Assembly (NCBI GenBank): GCA_002205965.3
Contig: NADL03000545.1
Location: forward strand, 62,001 to 126,000
Direction of reading: 5' to 3'
Length of the DNA stretch: 64,000 nt
From: Kappaphycus alvarezii
Lineage: Eukaryota; Rhodophyta; Florideophyceae; Gigartinales; Solieriaceae
Shown here: positions 21,498-30,085 of the stretch, one piece after another
Numbering within the stretch: the stretch's first letter is position 1
Layout of the letters: each line of letters starts with the position of its first letter
The notes under the pieces: generated by a model
Seen by the model: only the letters and a program-made list of their open reading frames with translations
Database searches by the model: none
What the model was told of the DNA's origin: nothing
Translations under genes and position numbers: made by a program

Positions 21498-22620
21498 GGA
21501 GGTGGCCGATCGATAGCTGAGTTAACCAGCGCGATCGGCTGGGGAGCGGCGGGGAGCGAAACCTCGAAGACGGTGGGTTGCAGCGCCACCACTCGGGCGT
21601 AACCGCCAAGCTTTTCAGCGTTTTTACGCACGAGATAGAGGCCAAGTCCGTTTCCAGGGTGGAGCGACGAGCCTCGGAAAAAGAGATCAAAGATGTTGTC
21701 CTGGAGTGTTTTGGGGAATCCAATCCGTTGTCCGTTACTGTAATCACACGTCGTTGCCTCGATAAAAGGAAGCGATCTCGATCCGTTTTTCATGATTTCG
21801 AGGGTCGCAGTACTTCACTGCATTCGAGATCAGACTATCCGTGATTTGAAGTAGGCGACATTTGCTTGCTCGAACGGTATCAACGCCAAGCGAGCAACGG
21901 ACATTGATTTTTGACTCGGAGATCGCCTTGTCGTGGGAGGCGAGGCATATCTGAATAATCTCTGCAAGATCGACGATGTCTCGTGGTTGTCGTCGATCTC
22001 GCTCCTGGTGATGGTCATCAAGTCGCGAATCAGAGTTGACAGCTCATCGACTTGACCAGCCATTTGCTCGTGCAGTTCGGTCACCATCGCCGGTGCCCGA
22101 TCACCGAGCTCATCACTGCAAATATTAAGATAACCCCGAATAGTTCTCAATGGCGCGATGAAGTTGTGCGAGATACGGTAGTTGAATTGCATGAGTTGGT
22201 CGCTCAGGCTCTCCGTCCGCTCCCTGGCTCTCTGCAACTCGGTGATGTCGTTGAGCACTATGAGGGTTCCACCGACCTCGTGGGCTTCGGTGTACCAGGG
22301 TCGCACAAAGGCCTCGGCGATCATTGAAGATCCATCAGGCAGCGGATGATGATCTGCGGGGCAGGCGGCGATTGGTTTCGTTCGATGGCTTCGGCGCACA
22401 GTGGCCGAAGATCAAGCCGTTCTCCGAGCAGTTCGTCATAGATAAGTTCGCGCTGTGGGTGGTTAGGATCGCGGAAGACTTCGCTCCAGGCGCCGCTCAC
22501 GGCGAGAATGCGATGGTGAACATCGAGAAGTACGGCGATCACAGGCAGGGTTCGAACAAAGCTCTCAAGCTCGGTTGGGGTGGGTGCGGGATTCTCCGCC
22601 ACCTTCGCGGTGCGACTCAT
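21494..22620 (-). CDS. Cytoplasmic PAS histidine kinase
   Basis: The ATG at 22620 is preceded by GGGAGCAAGG. The N-terminal PAS-like domain (TLPVIAVLLDVHHRILAVSG) continues past a frame change near 22330 to VGGTLIVLNDITELQRARER. The H-box is FNYRISHNFIAPLRTIRGYL, with the phosphorylatable His in RISHNF. The ATPase domain ends DLFFRGSSLHPGNGLGLYLV, followed by RKNAEKLGGYARV. No membrane segment is visible, so it is a soluble kinase. It is translationally coupled to the single-domain receiver downstream. Frame changes also occur near 21950 and 21800. Divergent from recN. Confidence 0.85.
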
Positions 22621-22669
22621 CCTTGCTCCCTCGAGGCACGCGTGTTGCGCTTACGAGAAACGACACACG

Positions 22670-22689
22670 TTCACTTAAGTTCAAGTGAA
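22670..22689. promoter_or_regulatory. Imperfect 20-base palindrome, possible operator
   Basis: The arms TTCACTT and AAGTGAA are perfect inverted repeats around a 6-base centre. The site lies between the divergent kinase and recN genes, 50 bases upstream of the kinase ATG, where a repressor or activator could bind. No protein can be assigned. Confidence 0.4.
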
Positions 22690-22732
22690 AGCCCCTCAGA
22701 GAAAAACCGATTGCATGCGTGACTATTCGAAG

Positions 22733-22749
22733 GTATACAAATGTTCAGA
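22733..22749 (+). promoter_or_regulatory. LexA-box-like site upstream of recN
   Basis: The 17 bases GTATACAAATGTTCAGA end in GTTCAG and match about 13 of 17 positions of the motif described for Myxococcus LexA (CTRHAMRYBYGTTCAGS). It sits 24 bases before the recN ATG, and recN is a classic SOS gene. Whether this genome encodes a LexA with that specificity is not visible. Confidence 0.45.
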
Positions 22750-22772
22750 TTGCACTGAAAGAGAATCTCACG

Positions 22773-24479
22773 ATGCTGCTTCGTTTACGTATACAAAATT
22801 TTGCAATTATAGATGAGATTGATCTCGAATTTTCGTCCGGTTTGGTGGCCGTGACCGGAGAGACCGGAGCTGGAAAATCGATCCTCGTCGACGCATTGCT
22901 CCTGGCCTTAGGGTTTCGGGGCCGCTCAGATGTGGTTCGCAGTGGTGCCGAACGCGCGATGGTGGAAGCGCTCTTTGATATCTCGCAACATCCTCAAGTT
23001 CGGGCGGGTCTTGAGGCTCGAGATCTCGTCGGTGACGATGCCTCATCGCTGCTCATTCGGCGCACAATCTCAGCACGTGGACGCGGAAGAGTGACCGTGA
23101 ATGGTCGTTTGGCGACGGTAGCGACACTGAGAGAAATCGCGTGCAATCTGGTTGACATCAGTGGTCAACATGACCAGCAGAGTCTTCTTCAGGTTGAAAA
23201 TCATCTGGAGATCCTGGATGCGTTCGGAGATCTGGCTAACGAGCGTGCGCGGTACGCTGTGTGCTACGCGCGCTATCAGGAGCTCGAACGACAGCGCCTC
23301 GCCCTAGAGCAGGGTTCAGCCGAGAGTATTCGCCGCGCTGAGTTCTTGAGATTTCAAATCGAAGAAATTGACGCTGTCGCCGCCCAGCCTGGGGAGCTTG
23401 AAGGCCTAGAAAATGAACAGCGCCGCTTAGTCGGCGCCGAAAAACTCGAAGCTGGGGTGCATGTCGCCGAATCCTTACTTTACAGCGAAGATGGCTCGGC
23501 CTTTGACCGTTTAGGTCGAGCCATCGCGGAGCTTGAAGCTCTGACGCGCGTGGATGATGAGTTTGCGGGGCTGATTCCCGCTTTGGAAGTCGCCAAGCGT
23601 GAAGTCGAGGAGGTTTCGCGGCGTTTGGTGGGTTATGCTGGGCGCATCGACCGTGATCCGAAGCGGTTGGATGAGGTTCTGGATCGCATTTCCATCCTCT
23701 CGCGATTGTCAAGCAAGCACGCCATAGCACTCGAGGAGATCTTAGATCACCGCAGAGCGATGGAGGCAGAACTCAAGGCCCTCGGGGATCTCTCGGCCAG
23801 CAGTCGAACTCTGGAAAAGGAGCGAGATCAAGCGCTTGGGGAGGCTTACGCGGCGGCGGAGAGGTTGAGCAAGGCCAGGCGTCAGGCTGCAATGCGACTC
23901 AGCCAAGCTGTGAGTAGTGAGGTAGCTGATATGGATCTTGTCGGTGCCAAGCTCGAGGTTTCCTGTCGACGACGAGAGGGTGACGGTCCTCAGTCGCTCG
24001 GGGTGTCAGGCTCGGATGACGTTCAATTTTTATGGGCACCGAATCGAGGAGAGACCGCTCGAGAGCTTCATCGAATTGCGAGTGGCGGCGAGTTGAGCCG
24101 GTTGATGCTTGCGGTAAAGACCGTGCTATCCAAACGAGACGTAGTGGCGCTATACGTATTTGACGAGGTCGATAGCGGTATTGGCGGGCGTGCGGCAGAT
24201 CGCATTGGAGCAAGGCTTCAAAGGGTTTCCACAGACCATCAGGCGATCGTCATCACACACTTGGCGCCGATCGCCGCCCGGGCTGATCACCATTGGGTAG
24301 TTATAAAATCGGTTCGCGATGACCGGACAGTGAGTGACTTAATTGAAGTCTCCGGTGAAAGAAGGTGTGAGGAGCTCGCGCGTATGATCGATGGCGCGAG
24401 CACGACGGTGGTCACGCAACGCGCCGCTGAAGCGATGCTTGCTCGGGTACGCGAGGGCGTCGCGGCGTCAGCCGCTTAA
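22773..24479 (+). CDS. recN: DNA repair protein RecN
   Basis: RecN is an SMC-like ATPase that helps repair double-strand breaks. The frame is intact over about 569 residues. I chose the ATG giving MLLRLRIQNFAIIDEIDLEF, the conserved RecN start, rather than an in-frame start 54 bases upstream. Walker A is VTGETGAGKSILVDALLL, the Q-loop region is LVDISGQHDQQSLLQ, and the central part is coiled coil. The signature RIASGGELSRLMLAVK and Walker B ALYVFDEVDSGIGGRAADRI close the ATPase head, followed by QAIVITHLAPIAARADHH. A LexA-like box lies just upstream, consistent with SOS control. It converges with fabI. Confidence 0.97.
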   Translation: MLLRLRIQNFAIIDEIDLEFSSGLVAVTGETGAGKSILVDALLLALGFRGRSDVVRSGAERAMVEALFDISQHPQVRAGLEARDLVGDDASSLLIRRTISARGRGRVTVNGRLATVATLREIACNLVDISGQHDQQSLLQVENHLEILDAFGDLANERARYAVCYARYQELERQRLALEQGSAESIRRAEFLRFQIEEIDAVAAQPGELEGLENEQRRLVGAEKLEAGVHVAESLLYSEDGSAFDRLGRAIAELEALTRVDDEFAGLIPALEVAKREVEEVSRRLVGYAGRIDRDPKRLDEVLDRISILSRLSSKHAIALEEILDHRRAMEAELKALGDLSASSRTLEKERDQALGEAYAAAERLSKARRQAAMRLSQAVSSEVADMDLVGAKLEVSCRRREGDGPQSLGVSGSDDVQFLWAPNRGETARELHRIASGGELSRLMLAVKTVLSKRDVVALYVFDEVDSGIGGRAADRIGARLQRVSTDHQAIVITHLAPIAARADHHWVVIKSVRDDRTVSDLIEVSGERRCEELARMIDGASTTVVTQRAAEAMLARVREGVAASAA

Positions 24480-24521
24480 GTGTCAGTCGGTATCAGGTCC
24501 GTTCATCACGAGAAGCTTCAT

Positions 24522-24540
24522 AGCTCGCAAGCAACGAGCT
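24522..24540. terminator. Hairpin between convergent recN and fabI
   Basis: AGCTCG and CGAGCT form a 6-bp stem with a 7-base loop in the 63-base gap between two converging genes. There is no T-run on either side, so a Rho-independent terminator is only a possibility. Confidence 0.3.
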
Positions 24541-24542
24541 GT

Positions 24543-25316
24543 TCACCGCTCCAGTTCAGCCATCGCTAGGATGGAGTACCCCGCATCGACAAAAAGTGTC
24601 TGACCCGTGATGTTTTTCGACAGATCGCTGCGAGAAATAAAGACAGGTCGGCGACATCGTCTTGAGTGATCGACCGGCGCATCGGCGCAACCGACTCATA
24701 AACATCGAGCATTTGATCGAAACCTTCAATACGCGACGCGGCAAGGGTACGAACGGGTCCGGCACTGACCGCATTGACCCTAACTCTATGAGGCCCGACG
24801 GCAGCGGCGAGCTCGCGAACCGCCCCTTCAAGTGCTGCTTTGGCTATCCCCATGAGGCGGTAATTCGCGACGACACGCTGCCCTCCTAGGTAAGTGAGGG
24901 TGATCACCGAACCTCACGGTTCATATGGGGTAGTGCTTTTCGAACGACCGGCAGAAGCGAATACGATGACGCGGCAAGCGTCGTTGAAATTCCTCGAGGG
25001 ATACATCCATAATGTCTTTCGCGAATGTATCCGGATGCGCGTAGGCGATGGAGTGGACCAAGATGTCGATCGGCCTGTTGAGCTGGCTGTAGAATTGCGT
25101 GAGCTCGTCTTCGCCGGTGACATCGCAGCGCTCGCAAAAAGCGATCTCGATTTCATTGGATTTGCGCAGCTGGAGAATCCTGCTTTTGAAACGTTGCTGA
25201 TAGCCGAGCGAAATCGTCGCCCCGGCTTGTCGAAGACGCTTTGCGATGGCCCACGCGATGGATTCTTCGCTGGCGACGCCGAAAATCAGTGCATTTTTTC
25301 CGTGGAGGTCGATCAT
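24543..25316 (-). CDS. fabI: Enoyl-[acyl-carrier-protein] reductase FabI (frame-disrupted)
   Basis: FabI performs the last NADH-dependent reduction of each fatty-acid elongation cycle. The start MIDLHGKNALIFGVASEESI, continuing AWAIAKRL, carries the FabI-specific nucleotide-binding pattern. IDILVHSIAYAHP and the C-terminal GPVRTLAASRIEGFDQML and DDVADLSLFL follow. The catalytic Tyr and Lys are in YRLMGIAKAALEG, matching the Tyr-x6-Lys of the family. The final frame reads SDLSKNITGQTLFVDAGYSI and ends MAELER, giving about 258 residues, the usual length. Frame changes lie near 24990, 24900 and 24640. It is divergent from the PP2C gene. Confidence 0.94.
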
Positions 25317-25403
25317 CGCCGCTCAATATGCTCTAGCCTTCTGATCCGCAAGGAAACCGATGTTGGGGTGGAGGACTTGACCTCGTCCGAGTCAACTGTG
25401 AAC

Positions 25404-26226
25404 ATGCGGTGGACGGGTTGCAGCGCGTTCGCGCCGCTTTTTCGAATCGACGTCGACTTTTTCGGGGTTACCTTGCAGATTGAAGCTGCCGCCGGCACCG
25501 ACACGGGTAGAGTTCGCGAGAAGAACGAGGACTCTTATCTCGTCGTCGGAGACCTTGGTTTGTACATCGTCGCCGACGGCATGGGGGACATGTCGGCGGC
25601 AAGATGGCGTCTGCGCTGGCGGTCAAGAGTATCAGCGCCTATGTTCGCGACCATTATCCGACGATCGTGGAGGTTGCGGGGGCTATGCCCCTGGCGAGTT
25701 CGCCGGTTCCGAGGTTACTCGCCGATGGGGTTCGCGCGGCCTGCGCGCAGGTGTTCGAGGCCGCTCAAACCGACGGGGAGTTGCATGGCATGGGAACGAC
25801 AGTGACCGCCGTGCTTTTCCTGGCGCAACGTGCCTTCCTCGCTCATGTGGGGGACTCTCGTGTTATCTGCAACGCAACGACCGCGTTGTCCAAATCACTG
25901 ACGACCACTCGCTGGTTAACGAGCAGATTAAGGCGGGGTTGATCACTGCCGAGCAAGCCCGATCGAGTCGACTTAAGAATATTATCACCCGCTCGGTCGG
26001 CTTCGAGAAGGATGTTGCGGTCGACACCTTCGCGTTGCCGGTGCAAAACGGCGACCGGTTTCTGCTCTGCAGCGATGGGTTGGCGAATTTTGTGGACGAT
26101 ACGAAATCGGCACCGCCATGGTTGAGGTCGACCTCCAAGAGGTACCTCAGGTGATGATCGATCTCGCCAACGAACGCGGCGGAGACGAACAACATTACGG
26201 TGATTTCCCTTCGCGTTGCTGGTTAG
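25404..26226 (+). CDS. PP2C-type protein phosphatase (frame-disrupted)
   Basis: A Stp1/PrpC-like Ser/Thr phosphatase, which would reverse Hanks-type kinase phosphorylation. Motifs in order are IEAAAGTDTGRVREKNEDSY with the metal-binding Glu/Asp pair, LYIVADGMGG, MGTTVTAVLFL, FLAHVGDSRV, and GDRFLLCSDGLANFVDD. The last frame ends NNITVISLRVAG. At 25578-25590 the motif GMGGHVGGKM needs six G where five are written, a one-base loss. ATG 25404 is the first good start; a TTG at 25471 giving LQIEAAAGTD would match the shorter family start better. Other frame changes are near 25865 and 26105, and in the tail. A cognate kinase could be the one at 30.1 kb. Confidence 0.9.
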
Positions 26227-26297
26227 AGCTTGAAGCAGAAGAGGATAGGGCGAATGGTATTGACCGACGTTCCAACGATCAGATAGGTGCGGCTGGC

Positions 26298-27255
26298 GTG
26301 AACGGCGAACGCTCGATCTTTTCTCGTAAGGTGTATACCGTATTGGTGGTACCCGAGGGGTCTTCCACGGTTAAGCGGCTAACGATACCCGATCGTTGGC
26401 GCCAGTATCTCTATCTCGGAGTTTCGGCGTTTTTCATGGTGACCTCTGTGATGGCGGTCCACTACCTCTACATGCTGCGTTACGCGTCACAAAACGATGA
26501 ACTCAAGGACGAGAATTTTGCTTTAGAGGCGCGTCTTCGCACCGTGCAGCAGGATATCGAACGCGTCGATCGCAGCCTACGACGGATCAACGAGCTTTCG
26601 TCGAAAGTTCGGGCCATTACGCACCTTCACGATCCCGAGCGTAATCTGGCAATTGGTCCGGTCTCAGGTGGCAAGGGCGAGCTGAACGAGGTCCTTTACG
26701 CTCCGGGTGAGCGCATCAATTACGACTCTGAGCTGGCAGATTCTAGCTTGGCGTTGCGCTGGTCGAATCGCGCGCCGACGAGGTTGAGGAACGAGCGCTC
26801 CGCGAAGAAGGTCAGATGCGCAAACTCCATGACTTCTTCTCGGATGAGCCCGGGCTGTTGGCTTCGATGCCTTCAGTGCGCCCATCGTCGTCGAAGCTTC
26901 TCACGAGCACGTTTGGCGTACGAACTGACCCCTACACCAATCAACGGGTTATGCATAAGGGAGTCGATTTTGCTGCAGACCACGGTTCCGAGGTGGTTGC
27001 TCCGGCTGACGGTGTCGTGATCTTTGTTGGGAATCGTGGTGCGTATGGCAAGACGATCGTGATCGATCACGGTTATGGGATGCAAACCCATTTCAGCCAT
27101 TTGAGTGAATTCAGTGTCGAGGCTGGCGATTCAGTGGTGCGAGGACAGATGATCGCTGGGGTGGGCAATACCGGTCGATCCACCGGACCTCACCTGCACT
27201 ACGAGGTGCGCTTCAACGGGATCCTCAGGATCCGGAGTTGTTTTTGCTCGACTAG
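26298..27255 (+). CDS. M23-family (LytM) peptidase, membrane-anchored
   Basis: A murein-hydrolase-like protein of about 320 residues. The GTG at 26298 gives MNGERSIFSRKVYTVLVVPE, the N-terminus common to M23 proteins with a cytoplasmic leader. A membrane helix (YLYLGVSAFFMVTSVMAVHY) and a coiled coil (DELKDENFALEARLRTVQQD) follow. The peptidase domain starts TSTFGVRTDPYTNQRVMHKG, with His of MHKGVDF and Asp two residues further. The second metal His is in GPHLHYEVRFNG. Catalytic residues appear complete. Frame changes are near 26760 and 27225; the final frame ends PQDPELFLLD. It lies just upstream of the maf/yggS/divIVA division-type gene chain. Confidence 0.88.
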
Positions 27256-27371
27256 TTGAGTGCAAAGCGGGTCTTGGCGGCCACAGAGGCCTGATCGCTC
27301 GAATCACGGCATGGTAGGACTCCACCGCTTTTTTGCAAGCCGCCTTGGCAAAGGCCTATGGTACCGATCGT

Positions 27372-27977
27372 ATGGCATTGACGATGTCATTGACGCTGGG
27401 CTCGAGGTCTCCGCGCAGGCGCTGGTTACTTACTTGAGACTCTGGGCTTTGATGTCCTGGTGTGTCCGAGTGAAGCAGACGAGCGGTGGCCATCCGGTCG
27501 GCCTCGAGAAGCGGTTTCGATCCTTGCACGCCGAAAACTCGACGCACTCACGCGCGCCGAGGCTTCGGGCGTTGGCCTTAAATCGGGCGACGTCATCAAG
27601 CTTCGCCGACCGATCATCACTGCGGATACGGTGGTTTTTTTAGACGAGAGGCCGCTCAACAAGCCGACGAACCGGGATGAGGCGCGTTCACACCTGCGAT
27701 CCTTTCGGGACGTTCCATCGGGTGATGACTGCGTTTTGCGTCGCAGGAACTCGTGGTGAGGTATTCGAGCGGGCGTAGAAACCGAGGTTATATTTCGATC
27801 GTTAACTGAACAGGCGATCGAACACTATCTAGATCAAGGGAATCGATGGACAAGGCGGGAGCGTACGGTATCCAGGGTCCTGGGGCGACGCTCGTCGACT
27901 CGATCCGTGGTTCGTTTACGAACGTGATCGGCTTGCCTCTCAATGAGCTCCTAGAGTGTTTGGAGTTCCTTGAGTGA
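27372..27977 (+). CDS. maf: Maf-like nucleotide pyrophosphatase
   Basis: Maf proteins hydrolyse non-canonical or canonical nucleoside triphosphates and are linked to division arrest. The N-terminal signature is [16 protein letters not shown], followed after a frame change near 27435 by [20 protein letters not shown]. The [17 protein letters not shown] segment holds the active-site Asp. The third frame ends [20 protein letters not shown] and [20 protein letters not shown], which is diagnostic. Length is about 200 residues. The stop overlaps yggS as GTGA. The start may be ATG 27372 or ATG 27384. Frame changes are also present near 27700 and 27840. Confidence 0.9.
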
Positions 27978-28660
27978 GCGAGGTCGCAATCAATTTGGCT
28001 GAAATTCGCGGTCGTATCGAGCAAGCTGCTCGACGTTGCGGTCGTGACCCAAGAGCATTAATTTGGTGGGTGTCAGTAAGCGTCAGTGCGATAACAAGCT
28101 TGTAGACGCTTTTCAGGCTGGTCTTCGAGATTTTGGTGAAAATACGGTTCAGGAGCTCGTGCGAAAGCAGAAGCTGTTTCGCGACCGTGGGTTCGAAGCC
28201 CGTTGGCACTTCATTGGTCATCTCCAGCGGAACAAGGTGAATACGCTGCTGCGATGGACACCTTATCGTCTCCATTCTCTCGATAGGATCAACCTCGCTG
28301 AGGCGTTGGATAGCCGTTTAGAGGACACACCATTGAATGTCCTGATCGAAGTGAATCTGGGAGGCGAGGTAGGAAAGTCGGGGTCAATGTTTCTGATTTT
28401 CCCGATCTTCTTGATAGGCTCAATAATATTTCAAAGCTTTGCATACGTGGTTTGATGGCGATCCCTCCTGCGAAGAGCGGACGCCGCTTCTTCGACAAAT
28501 TGCGCCATCTACTCGACAGCCACGCGGATCATCCAGCCTTGCGGCATGCCGACGAGCTGTCGATGGGTATGGCGATGATTTCGAAGCTGCTATTGAGGCT
28601 GGGGCAACCTCGGTCCGAATCGGAACGGGTATCTTTGGTTTGAGACGAGAGAGTGGTTGA
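27974..28660 (+). CDS. yggS: YggS/PROSC-family PLP homeostasis protein (frame-disrupted)
   Basis: YggS is a PLP-binding protein with an alanine-racemase-like barrel that keeps pyridoxal phosphate balanced. GTG 27974 overlaps the maf stop and gives [28 protein letters not shown] holds the PLP lysine, followed by [31 protein letters not shown] and [11 protein letters not shown]. The C-terminus is [20 protein letters not shown], the family's last phosphate-binding loop. Frame changes lie near 28055, 28255, 28375 and 28440. In many bacteria it sits with division and maf-like genes, as here. Confidence 0.92.
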
Positions 28661-28707
28661 GCGATCCAGTCGGCTGGATTTTTTCGGATGAACTCGAGGA
28701 GTATTTG

Positions 28708-29249
28708 ATGACGCTAACGCCCATTGATATTCACAGCAACAGTTTCGTCGTGCATTGCGTGGCATCGATGCGGGCGAAGTGCGAGAATTTCTGACTCTTG
28801 TTGCTGAGCAGTTTACCGAGACTGTCCGTGAAACCCATGAGCTTCGGGCGGAGCTTCGGGTCATGAAAGAAGAGCTCGATGCGCACCGTGAACGCGAAGA
28901 AACACTCAAGCAAGCGATGGTGAGCGCTCAACGCGCGATCGAGGAAATTCGGGAACAAGCGACCAAGGAGGCCCAGCTCGTGGTGACCGAAGCGGAAATG
29001 CGAGCCGAGCGGGTACTCCAAAATGCCAACGGTCGGGTGACCAAACTCGCCGACGACCTCAACGATCTGAGGCGTCAGCGTGTTCGCGCCGTCGAGGAGC
29101 TGCGCGGTGTCCTGACCACTCATGTCAAACTTCTTGATTGCTACGATACCGATACCGATACCGGCGATGGCACCGTAACGATTCTCGATCGTGTGCGCGC
29201 GCCATCCCCACCGAGCCTGGAGTCGTCCCGAGGCTCAGAATTCGCTTGA
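28708..29249 (+). CDS. divIVA: DivIVA-domain protein
   Basis: The ATG at 28708 follows a GAGGAG ribosome site by about 6 bases. The sequence MTLTPIDIH passes, after one frame change near 28735, into QQFRRALRGIDAGEVREFL, the N-terminal DivIVA lipid-binding signature. A long coiled coil follows (ELRAELRVMKEELDAHRERE and EEIREQATKEAQLVVTEAEM), then a short variable tail with DTDTDTGDGT. Length is about 180 residues. DivIVA proteins recognise curved membrane at division sites or poles and recruit partners. It sits between yggS and a DUF167 gene, a conserved division-linked order. Confidence 0.92.
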
Positions 29250-29541
29250 GCGCTTGGCTCAACGAACGCGGCGAGGACCTGCTCCTGGATATTGTTGTGA
29301 CCCCTCAAGCCACCCGGACCCGGATCGTCGGCGAGCATGGAGACCGCTTGAAAATTCATATCGCAGCAACGGGTAGCAGTCGCATCAACGATGTTGCAGC
29401 GGTTTTTGTCGCCGAAGTGCTCGGCGTCGAGAAAGTTCAAGTCGAAGTTGTCGTGGTCATAGCAGCACGCGTAAGACTTTGAGGGTACGTAACGTCTCTG
29501 CGCATCGGGCGCGAATTAAGCTTTCTCCGATCTACAGCTGA
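29246..29541 (+). CDS. DUF167 (YggU-like) protein
   Basis: A small protein of about 98 residues. TTG 29246 overlaps the divIVA stop as TTGA and gives MSAWLNERGEDLLLDIVVTP, followed by RTRIVGEHGDRLKIHIAA, the DUF167 core. VAEVLGVEKVQVEVV follows. A frame change near 29370 and another near 29450 are needed; the last frame ends RGHSSTRKTLRV and ARIKLSPIYS. The function of DUF167 is unknown, but it accompanies yggS and yggT in many genomes. Confidence 0.85.
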
Positions 29542-29653
29542 GCTTCTGCCGACCGTTCTAGCCTTGACCTATTGGCACCGCGAGACCGTTAACGACTGAC
29601 GCCTTTGTCGCTCACCGCGATTGTGCTAGCGTCCAGGCAATGCCGAGAAACGC

Positions 29654-30004
29654 GTGGAATTGCGGTTTGCGCCGGTGAGCCGCGGTGTTGATCATCCGCC
29701 CACACCAATCGATCAACTCGAGAAGCGTGCGCGAGCCATGGCGGAGTTGCGACGGAACGCACCGTCGAAGTGTTTTGCCGAATTCCTCGCCGAAGTGGAG
29801 GATGAGCGGCAGGACACGTACTCAACGGGTCGGGCAAGCCTTTGGCTAGGCTCGGGTTACTGCATCCGCTCACAGAACCCTTTACGGTCGTGAAGATTTG
29901 GACAACGAAGTCATTCTCAGGGGTGAAGCGAGCACAAATTTGTAGAATTTGATGAATACCGGATAAGGCCGTCTGATCCACCGCTGCATAGGGGGTCGGT
30001 TTGA
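29654..30004 (+). CDS. Possible small unrecognised gene
   Basis: This fills most of a 540-base gap before the Ser/Thr kinase. The plus strand gives VDHPPTPIDQLEKRARAMAE and KCFAEFLAEVEDERQDTYS, amphipathic and protein-like. After changes of frame it reads GREDLDNEVILRGEASTNL and EFDEYRIRPSDPPLHRGSV. Competing with it, the minus strand has an open frame from 30047 with AIAKVKPTPYAAVDQTAL, so strand and extent are uncertain. I do not recognise either product. The rest of the gap (29542-29653 and 30005-30085) shows nothing clear apart from the kinase ribosome site. Confidence 0.3.
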
Positions 30005-30085
30005 CCTTGGCGATGGCACGGGCCATCACTGCGTTGTGATAAATCACGGAGCTACGCCCTGGCGTCGGGCCATTTGAAGAGGGTC

